Origin: an uncultured beta proteobacterium
GTDB taxonomy: Bacteria; Pseudomonadota; Gammaproteobacteria; Burkholderiales; Burkholderiaceae_C
Length of the DNA stretch: 5,067 nucleotides
Direction of reading: 5' to 3'
Assembly (NCBI GenBank): GCA_903944555.1
Contig: CAJASG010000120.1
Span: 1 to 5,067 of the forward strand
A model generated the notes under the pieces. The model saw nothing but the letters and a program-made list of their open reading frames with translations, did not search any database and was not told the DNA's origin. A program made the position numbers and the translations under genes. Positions 1 through 4,831 of the stretch are shown here, in pieces (the stretch's first letter is position 1; each line of letters starts with the position of its first letter).

Positions 1-501
1 AACCCGGACATGTTGACCGACTCACTCATCGCGATCTGCACCGACCCCGAAGCGGCCATCGCCCGCCGCGCGGAGATACGCGAGGCCCTGGTGCGGACGC
101 TGGACAAAAAAAACATCCAACCCCTGTCCTACGACTTTGTCTGGATGCTCTACCAGGAAGGTCCTGAAGGTTGGCTCAAACGCGCCAACACGCTGATGCA
201 CCTGATGTCCAACACGCAACAACTGGGGCTGGTGGTGCGCGGGGAGTACCTGCATTTGTCACGCTCACTGGTGGCGATGATCGCCACCTTGGGCAACCTG
301 TATGACGGCGTACCGCGTTACCGGGCGTTGGCGGATATTTTGATTACCGTGAACAGCTTTCCAGCACGCTTGCTGCAGGATTATTTGCGCAGCAAAAAAA
401 CCGATATTCGCCACATGGCAGCAGCGCTGGCGCGGCGGGCAGTTTTTGCGGCGCCCAAAACGCCCAAACATTCGCGCCCACCGACCCTGAAACCGGACTA
501 G
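1..501 (+). CDS. C-terminal part of a probable ABC1/AarF (UbiB-type) kinase-like protein, 5' truncated by the window
   Basis: The reading frame is open from base 1 (Asn-Pro-Asp, then an ATG at 10) and stops at TAG 499-501. There is no ribosome binding site before the ATG, so I take the gene as entering from the left; 166 codons are visible. The sequence is mostly helical. The stretch GEYLHLSRSLVAMIATLG, about residues 80-97 of the visible part, resembles the helical tail of ABC1/AarF proteins (the 'leave the lid open, then hydrophobic helix' region after the kinase core). The kinase core with its ATP-binding and catalytic residues would lie upstream and cannot be seen. Known AarF/UbiB members support ubiquinone biosynthesis and are membrane associated; applying that here is inference. 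The last 20 or so residues are basic and proline-rich, probably a disordered tail. The gene converges on the STAS gene with only 6 bp between stops. Family assignment is moderate; the alternative is an unrelated helical protein. Confidence 0.55.
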   Translation, partial: NPDMLTDSLIAICTDPEAAIARRAEIREALVRTLDKKNIQPLSYDFVWMLYQEGPEGWLKRANTLMHLMSNTQQLGLVVRGEYLHLSRSLVAMIATLGNLYDGVPRYRALADILITVNSFPARLLQDYLRSKKTDIRHMAAALARRAVFAAPKTPKHSRPPTLKPD

Positions 502-507
502 GTTCTT

Positions 508-2259
508 TTACTTGGTGCGCAGAACAATCCGCGCGTGTTCGCTGATGCCAATCACATTGAAAAACGCCGCCACCAAACGTGGCACATGGCTGAACTGAAT
601 CCGGCAACCTGCGGCCTCGCGCATGGCAACCCAATTGAGAATGCTGCCAGCCGCTGAAAAGTCCACCCGAATCAGCCGGGCGCAGGAGACGACAAGGTGA
701 TCCGCCCCACCCACTCCATGCTCCAATTTATTCAGCACCTCAACAGCGTCTCCGAGCAGTTCTCCGCTGAGCTCTACGGTCGCCGGCTCCTCCGAATGTT
801 GATCAAAGGCTGAAAACAGGGAGTGCTTGGCATCGGCCGCGTGACCCAGCTTGCTTTCCTCATACACACATTCGCACTGGGGGTCTTTCCACGACGGTGG
901 TGAGACTTCGTACAGCACACAATAGTCCAAGGCGACATCTTCAAAGTCATCGTGTTTTCGCAAGACGCACAGAACATCCAGGCGGAGCCGCCACCACAAA
1001 TGGTCCACCCGCATATCGCTCGCGGGCGTCGCGGATTTCAGTGCCTTTTCAAGCGCGCCCACTCCAGCAAAATGCAGGGTGACTTTTTGCGAACACCACT
1101 TTTCAAACAGCGCCGCCAGCTCATTCAAGGCGTCAGGGTGTATGGCGACGAGTTGTCCCCAGTGCAAGTGCGGGGGGACTTGGGTGAGCGCCAAGGAGGC
1201 CCGCAGCGCCTGCACCGACTGCAAACCAAGCTCGGGCGGGCACTCCCACACCATTTGGCTGCTTTTTACGTTAGCCACCGACTGTTCCACGGGCAATGCC
1301 GCAACATTGCGCCCCAGCAAGTCGGGAACTGAAAACCACTCGGGGGCCGAACGCCCAAAACGCTCGGCGTACTCAATGGCAACGACATCAAAACTGTCTT
1401 GTTGGCCGGTAGAGCGGTAAAAATCAAACAAGGCCGCAGCAAAGGCGTCGGCAGACCCGGACTGCTCGTTTTGCGCTTGCAGCACCGCAATCAGAACGGC
1501 CTCGGCGCCGGCATCATCCCCCTCGGCAAAACGGATGGCGGCATCCTGCAGGCTGGGATCGTCGCCACCGTCACCCAACTCGACGGACATCAGCTTCGAA
1601 TTGGAGAACCCGCTCATGCCGGTGTCCACGCTTTCGCTTCTCGCCTGGTCCAGCGACATGGCTTGCGTGGGGGCTTCCCAAGTAGTCTCCACAGGGGCTT
1701 CTGTGGGTCGTGCGTCCGCAGGCGCGGGCAGGTTCACCTTGGTAAAGTCGTAATCGGCGTCGGCATCGGCATCGTCCATCAGCACGGCTGGCTGCGCTGG
1801 CTTGAACTGGTCCGTGCGCGTTGGGGCAGCAGGTTTGACCTGTGTGGTCAGCGTGGGCGGTGACGGCGCAGGACTGCCGGGCGGAACCGGCGCCTTGTCC
1901 TGTCTGCGCTCCAGCCAGTTTCGGGACATGTGGGCTTCGATGTCGTCAATCTTCTTGATCGTCATCGCCCGCTCTTCCGGATTGAAACCGGAGCTATGCT
2001 GGAAAATGGATGGACGACCGGCGGTGAGCTGCCCCACCAGCGGGCCTTTGCTACGGATCTTGCGCAAATAGGCGAACTCCCGGCGGCGAACCGTATCGTC
2101 CTGCCGCTTGCGTGCGATTCGGTCCTTCAGCGCCAGCTTGATGAATTCGCTGTTTTGCCCCAATTCCGAATCGTCCACGCTGATTCCGTCCCTCGTCGGT
2201 TGACGAATGAGCTGAACCATCTTGGACAGAAATCCGGTCGGGGTATTTTTTGTCGCCAT
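508..2259 (-). CDS. Protein with two STAS-like domains and a long disordered linker (583 aa)
   Basis: The ATG at 2259 is the first possible start, because an in-frame TAA lies two codons upstream; the stop is TAA at 510-508. There is no signal peptide or membrane segment, so it is probably cytoplasmic. Residues 1-75 are charged and helical, with the basic cluster ALKDRIARKRQDD and RRREFAYLRKIR. Residues about 118-265 are rich in Pro, Ala, Asp and Thr and look disordered, including an Asp-Ala repeat at 162-169. The C-terminal half is a two-fold repeat with a 149-residue offset: a helical segment (about 271-312) then a STAS/MlaB-like domain (about 336-410), then the same again (about 420-460 and 491-583). 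The second STAS has VDFSAAGSIL (532-541) at the place where anti-sigma antagonists carry the phosphorylated Ser; the first has IHPDALNEL there and lacks it. STAS domains usually mediate regulated protein-protein contacts; partner and role here are unknown. It lies 42 bp downstream of msrA on the same strand and is probably co-transcribed. A purely hypothetical protein remains possible. Confidence 0.85.
   Translation of the reverse strand: MATKNTPTGFLSKMVQLIRQPTRDGISVDDSELGQNSEFIKLALKDRIARKRQDDTVRRREFAYLRKIRSKGPLVGQLTAGRPSIFQHSSGFNPEERAMTIKKIDDIEAHMSRNWLERRQDKAPVPPGSPAPSPPTLTTQVKPAAPTRTDQFKPAQPAVLMDDADADADYDFTKVNLPAPADARPTEAPVETTWEAPTQAMSLDQARSESVDTGMSGFSNSKLMSVELGDGGDDPSLQDAAIRFAEGDDAGAEAVLIAVLQAQNEQSGSADAFAAALFDFYRSTGQQDSFDVVAIEYAERFGRSAPEWFSVPDLLGRNVAALPVEQSVANVKSSQMVWECPPELGLQSVQALRASLALTQVPPHLHWGQLVAIHPDALNELAALFEKWCSQKVTLHFAGVGALEKALKSATPASDMRVDHLWWRLRLDVLCVLRKHDDFEDVALDYCVLYEVSPPSWKDPQCECVYEESKLGHAADAKHSLFSAFDQHSEEPATVELSGELLGDAVEVLNKLEHGVGGADHLVVSCARLIRVDFSAAGSILNWVAMREAAGCRIQFSHVPRLVAAFFNVIGISEHARIVLRTK
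1754..1777. repeat. Short hexamer tandem repeat (TCGGCA-type) inside the STAS gene
   Basis: Consecutive hexamers read TCGGCG, TCGGCA, TCGGCA, TCGTCC on the plus strand. On the coding (minus) strand they encode alternating Asp and Ala, residues 163-169 of the STAS protein. The unit is a multiple of three, so a change in copy number would alter linker length without a frameshift. It sits in the low-complexity linker. Confidence 0.6.
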
Positions 2260-2301
2260 CGCTTAGTCTACCGCGATCAAGATGATTTTCATTGTGCCAA
2301 C

Positions 2302-2844
2302 TCAGGGCTTTTGCAGGCGTGCAAACGTCTTGCGAAACTTGGCGACCTTGGGTGCGGCCACGGCAACGCAATACCCCTGACCCGGATTTTTCTCAAAGAA
2401 ATCCTGGTGGTACTCCTCCGCAGGCCAGTAATTGGCAAGTGGCAGCACCTCCGTCACGATGGGTCGGCTGTAGACCCCGCTTTCACCCATTTCCCGAATC
2501 ACATCTCGGGCAATGACCTCATGCTCCACGTTGGAAAAATAGATGCCACTGCGGTACTGGGTGCCTGCATCATTGCCTTGCCGGTTAAGGGTGGTGGGAT
2601 CGTGAATAACGAAAAAGATCTCCAGCACTTCCCGTGCGGTGATTTGCCCGGGGTCAAACACCAGCCGCACAACCTCGTTGTGGCCCGTGGCTCCCGTACA
2701 TACCTGCTCATAACTGGGCCGTTGCACATGGCCATTGCAGTAGCCGGACTCCACATCCACCACACCGCGCACTTGCACATACACTGCTTCAGTGCACCAA
2801 AAGCAGCCCCCGCCCAGGGTGAGGGTTTGCAGAGCATCTGGCAT
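2302..2844 (-). CDS. msrA: Peptide-methionine (S)-S-oxide reductase MsrA (180 aa)
   Basis: MsrA reduces the S-epimer of methionine sulfoxide, free or in proteins, back to methionine, using thioredoxin; it acts in the cytoplasm here, as no signal peptide is visible. The signature GCFWCTE is at residues 13-19, with the catalytic Cys14 and a second Cys17. Other family landmarks are SGYCNG (33-38), GHNEVVRLVFDP (54-65), HDPTTLNRQGNDAGTQYRS (81-99), YHQDF (145-149) and the C-terminal NPGQGYC (153-159), where Cys159 is a likely resolving cysteine. Length is normal for a one-domain MsrA, with no fused MsrB. I chose the ATG at 2844 because GGAG (plus-strand CTCC at 2853-2856) lies 8 nt upstream and family homology begins right after it. 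A TTG 11 codons further up (2877) has nothing to recommend it. The STAS gene follows after 42 bp; the TetR efflux operon is divergent. The SGYCNG variant replaces the common SGYxGG; this is mild. Confidence 0.96.
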   Translation of the reverse strand: MPDALQTLTLGGGCFWCTEAVYVQVRGVVDVESGYCNGHVQRPSYEQVCTGATGHNEVVRLVFDPGQITAREVLEIFFVIHDPTTLNRQGNDAGTQYRSGIYFSNVEHEVIARDVIREMGESGVYSRPIVTEVLPLANYWPAEEYHQDFFEKNPGQGYCVAVAAPKVAKFRKTFARLQKP

Positions 2845-2852
2845 AGATTTTT

Positions 2853-2856
2853 CTCC
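2853..2856 (-). promoter_or_regulatory. Ribosome binding site of msrA
   Basis: GGAG on the minus strand, 8 nt before the ATG at 2844. It decides between this start and the upstream TTG at 2877, for which no comparable site is seen. Confidence 0.7.
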
Positions 2857-2929
2857 GTTCAAAGCAGCAGGGAACAACCCGCACTTTTATCTTACGCGAT
2901 CAACCGCTGCGCACAGCGCGCCTTTGGAA

Positions 2930-2958
2930 TTGACACATTCTTCGCATGAAGTTACATT
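2930..2958 (+). promoter_or_regulatory. Sigma-70-type promoter of the tetR-adaptor-pump operon
   Basis: A consensus -35 TTGACA (2930-2935) is followed by an optimal 17-bp spacer and a -10 TACATT (2953-2958, four of six consensus positions). Transcription would start near 2965, about 20 nt before the tetR ATG. That start point lies within the candidate operator, so binding there would directly block initiation. Consensus matching only; no experimental evidence is available from sequence. Confidence 0.6.
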
Positions 2959-2979
2959 AATAACCAATCAGTCATTAAT
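2956..2979. promoter_or_regulatory. Candidate TetR-family operator, 24-bp imperfect palindrome
   Basis: The site is centred between 2967 and 2968. The outer five base pairs are perfectly symmetric (ATTAA at 2956-2960, TTAAT at 2975-2979). The 14-bp core TAACCAATCAGTCA matches its reverse complement at four of seven pairs, so 9 of 12 pairs are symmetric in all, and each core mismatch is a transition. It overlaps the -10 and the predicted transcription start and ends 5 bp before the tetR ATG, the normal place for an autoregulatory TetR-family site. Assignment to this regulator is inference from position. Confidence 0.55.
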
Positions 2980-2984
2980 TTTTC

Positions 2985-3698
2985 ATGTCATCTCCCATCA
3001 CCCTTTGCTCCATTGCAGCCACTGTGCGGGCCAAGCATGCACGGCGAAAAGAGGCGCGTCCTGGCGAGCTTCTGGCCGCCGCACTGGACTTGTTTGTGGA
3101 AAAAGGGTTCGCGGCCACGCGCGCCGAAGAAGTTGCCAAACGCGCCGGCGTCTCCAAAGGCACGCTGTTTCTGTATTTTTCCAGTAAAGAAGAGCTGTTC
3201 AAGGCGGTCGTGCGGGAAAACATTTCAGGTCGTTACCCGGAATGGAACGCGAAACTGGAAGCTTTTCAAGGCAATACCGCAGACCTGGTCCGCCTTTTCA
3301 TGCGCCAATGGTGGGCCGATGTGGGTGATAGCCGCGTCTCTGGCATCAGCAAGTTGATGATGAGCGAGGCCAGCAACTTCCCCGAACTGGCCGCCTTTTA
3401 CCAGCAAGAAGTGATCGATCCCGGCTCCGCCCTGATCCGGCGCATTCTGCAACGGGGTATCGACCTGGGCGAATTCGGTCCCATCGACATGCAATATGGC
3501 GTGTACACCATTCTCGCGCCCATGTTGTTTCTGGCCACATGGAAGCATTCCTTTGGCACCTGCAGTGATGCCAGCACGCGGCTGGTGCCTGAAGACTACA
3601 TTAATGTCCAGGTTGAAACCATTCTCAATGGCCTGTGTGTGCGTCCGCCCCCCGCGTCTTCCCCTTCACAAAATCCCCAGAGAAAACTTGCATCATGA
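2985..3698 (+). CDS. TetR/AcrR-family transcriptional regulator of the adjacent RND efflux operon (237 aa)
   Basis: The N-terminal DNA-binding domain is clear: helix 1 ELLAAALDLFVEKGF (28-42), then the helix-turn-helix AEEVAKRAGVSKGTLFLYFSSKEELF (47-72) with the family hallmark GT-LF-YF-SKEEL. Residues about 80-215 form the helical ligand-binding and dimerisation domain, and the last 18 residues are a proline- and serine-rich tail. TetR-family proteins usually repress and are released by a small ligand; repression of its own operon is inferred from the palindrome just upstream. The ATG at 2985 is the first start after the promoter and gives a slightly long N-terminus (about 27 residues before helix 1). 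No Shine-Dalgarno precedes it (AATTTTTC), and a GTG at 3024 is an alternative without a better site. The stop TGA (3696-3698) overlaps the adaptor ATG, so the regulator is the first cistron of the efflux operon rather than divergent from it. The inducing compound cannot be read from sequence. Confidence 0.93.
   Translation: MSSPITLCSIAATVRAKHARRKEARPGELLAAALDLFVEKGFAATRAEEVAKRAGVSKGTLFLYFSSKEELFKAVVRENISGRYPEWNAKLEAFQGNTADLVRLFMRQWWADVGDSRVSGISKLMMSEASNFPELAAFYQQEVIDPGSALIRRILQRGIDLGEFGPIDMQYGVYTILAPMLFLATWKHSFGTCSDASTRLVPEDYINVQVETILNGLCVRPPPASSPSQNPQRKLAS
3695..3698 (+). promoter_or_regulatory. ATGA stop/start overlap coupling tetR to the adaptor gene
   Basis: The adaptor ATG (3695-3697) overlaps the tetR TGA (3696-3698). 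Only a weak purine run (AGAGAA, 3680-3685) precedes it, so translation by re-initiation from tetR is likely. This fixes the adaptor start at 3695 rather than at an upstream in-frame GTG at 3635, which would place 20 residues of unrelated sequence before the membrane anchor. Confidence 0.75.
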
Positions 3699-4828
3699 AA
3701 CGTTGGCTGAAATGGATTGTTATTGGCCTGGTTCTGGCCTTACTGGCAGGCGGAGTACTGCGGGCGCTATCGGCACGCAAGGCACAAAAAGAAGCCTTGG
3801 ACGCGCAGCAGGTGACGCTCAAAGCCCAGGTTTCCATTGAATTGACGCCCACTGATTTGGTGCAGGCCAAAACCCTTGCACTGACACAAGGGCTGGCCAT
3901 CGCAGGTCCGCTTAAAGCGGTGAATTCGGCACTCGTCAAGGCCCGTGTACCCGGTGAACTGCAAGGCCTGACCGTGCGCGAAGGCGACTTCGTCAAGGCC
4001 GGAAGCATCATTGCCAGAGTCGACTCCACCGAATTCCAGGCCCGTGTCCGCCAGGCCCAGCAACAGGCCGAGTCGGCCAAGGCACAGGTCGATATTGCAA
4101 AGCGCAGTTTCGACAACAACCGCTCTTTGGTAGAGCAAGGGTTTATCTCCAAAACGGCGCTGGACTCCTCCATTGCCACCCTGTCGTCCGCCGAGGCCAA
4201 CTACCGCGCGGCCCAAGCCGGAGCCGATGTTGCCGTCAAGTCACTGGACGACACCGTACTGCGCGCACCGATTGCAGGACAGGTCGCGCAGCGCCTGGCC
4301 CAGCCCGGCGAGCGGGTGGCGATTGATGCCCGCATCGTCGAAATCGTCGACTTGAGCCGCCTGGAGTTGGAGGCCAGTCTCAGCGCCGCCGATTCACTGG
4401 GCGTGCAGGTCGGACAAACCGCCCAACTGACCATTGAAGGCGCCACAAAACCCCTGAGCGCCAAAGTCGTGCGGATCAACCCCAGTGCAGTCGCGGGAAG
4501 CCGCGCCGTGTTGGCCTACCTGGCTATCGAAGCCAGTGCGGGCCTGCGCCAGGGTTTGTTCGCGCAAGGCACGCTGGCCACCGGCATGTCACACGCGTTG
4601 GCCCTGCCTTTGAGTGCCGTGCGCACCGACAAGCCGCAACCCTATGTGCAATTACTGAGCAACGGCCAAGTGGTGCATCAAACGGTAGAGCTGGGGGCCC
4701 GTGGTGATTCCGACGGACAGACCATGGTCGAAGTCAAAGGCGTCACTGAAAACGCAACCGTGCTCCGTGGCACGGTTGGGTCCGTGCGGGCTGGCACGCT
4801 GGTCAAAACCACTGCGGGCGCAAAGTAG
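3695..4828 (+). CDS. RND efflux periplasmic adaptor (membrane fusion protein, HlyD/AcrA family), 377 aa
   Basis: The adaptor links an inner-membrane RND pump to an outer-membrane channel. Residues 1-6 are basic (MKRWLK), followed by a hydrophobic helix at about 7-23. There is no lipobox cysteine, so it is probably held by a signal anchor rather than as a lipoprotein. The first half of the lipoyl domain is at about 80-110 (VKARVPGELQGLTVREGDFV). A helical hairpin follows (about 113-180, rich in Gln, Ala and Lys, with the turn near LVEQGFISKTALD), then the second lipoyl half (LRAPIAGQVAQRLAQPGERV, 189-208). The beta-barrel is at about 220-297 and the membrane-proximal domain at about 298-372. 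All parts are present and the length is normal. The start is set by the ATGA overlap with tetR; the stop TAG is 3 nt before the next ORF. No outer-membrane channel gene is visible. The substrate is unknown. Its last domain is partly repeated in the following ORF, which is the odd point of this region. Confidence 0.93.
   Translation: MKRWLKWIVIGLVLALLAGGVLRALSARKAQKEALDAQQVTLKAQVSIELTPTDLVQAKTLALTQGLAIAGPLKAVNSALVKARVPGELQGLTVREGDFVKAGSIIARVDSTEFQARVRQAQQQAESAKAQVDIAKRSFDNNRSLVEQGFISKTALDSSIATLSSAEANYRAAQAGADVAVKSLDDTVLRAPIAGQVAQRLAQPGERVAIDARIVEIVDLSRLELEASLSAADSLGVQVGQTAQLTIEGATKPLSAKVVRINPSAVAGSRAVLAYLAIEASAGLRQGLFAQGTLATGMSHALALPLSAVRTDKPQPYVQLLSNGQVVHQTVELGARGDSDGQTMVEVKGVTENATVLRGTVGSVRAGTLVKTTAGAK
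4655..4798 (+). repeat. Adaptor C-terminal domain, first (intact) copy of a diverged repeat
   Basis: These codons encode adaptor residues 321-368 in the intact gene. They pair with 4925-5067 in the next ORF, 270 bp further on, codon for codon with no gap. Shared blocks include GxVVHQ, LGA, MVEVKG and, at the end, GT. At 56% amino-acid identity the copies are old paralogues, not a recent duplication. Confidence 0.75.
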
Positions 4829-4831
4829 GCC

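Larger units (their letters stand above)
2845..2984. other. Divergent intergenic region between msrA and the TetR efflux operon
   Basis: This 140-bp region holds the control signals of both transcription units. The right half (about 2936-2984) is clearly AT-rich and contains the efflux promoter and the candidate operator. For msrA, on the minus strand, a possible -10 TAAGAT lies at 2894-2889, about 45 nt before the start codon, but no convincing -35 stands 16-18 bp upstream of it, so that promoter is only tentative. A small perfect inverted repeat, CGCTG-CGCA-CAGCG, lies at 2905-2918; it is too short to assign a function. I see no gene in the region. Confidence 0.6.

Noticed and set aside
1399..1863. 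Plus-strand ORF of 154 codons inside the STAS gene
   Set aside because: It is antisense to the low-complexity linker region, Gly/Arg-rich with no domain; a shadow of biased codons.
2286..2301. Possible sigma-54 promoter (minus-strand TTGGCACAATGAAAAT) before the STAS gene
   Set aside because: A -24-like TGGCAC is present but the required -12 TTGC element is absent at the correct spacing.
2845..2877. TTG start at 2877 extending MsrA by 11 residues
   Set aside because: The GGAG 8 nt before the ATG at 2844 and the start of family homology fit the shorter protein; the extra residues (MFPAALNGEKS) encode the ribosome binding site itself.
2905..2918. Small inverted repeat CGCTG-CGCA-CAGCG as a terminator or second operator
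   Set aside because: The stem is only five pairs, with no T-run on either side, and it does not overlap a credible promoter; such repeats are common by chance in GC-rich DNA.
1930..2949. Long plus-strand ORF of 339 codons
   Set aside because: It lies antisense to both the STAS gene and msrA, which are well supported, and crosses their intergenic gap. Its translation is His/Leu-rich without recognisable domains: a GC-driven shadow.
3635..3694. Upstream GTG start for the adaptor at 3635
   Set aside because: It would add 20 residues encoded by the tail of tetR ahead of the MKRWLK membrane anchor; the ATGA overlap gives a typical N-terminus.
3625..4216. Minus-strand ORFs of 191 and 149 codons opposite the adaptor gene
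   Set aside because: The adaptor reading on the plus strand has all its family domains; the antisense frames have no ribosome binding site or recognisable features.
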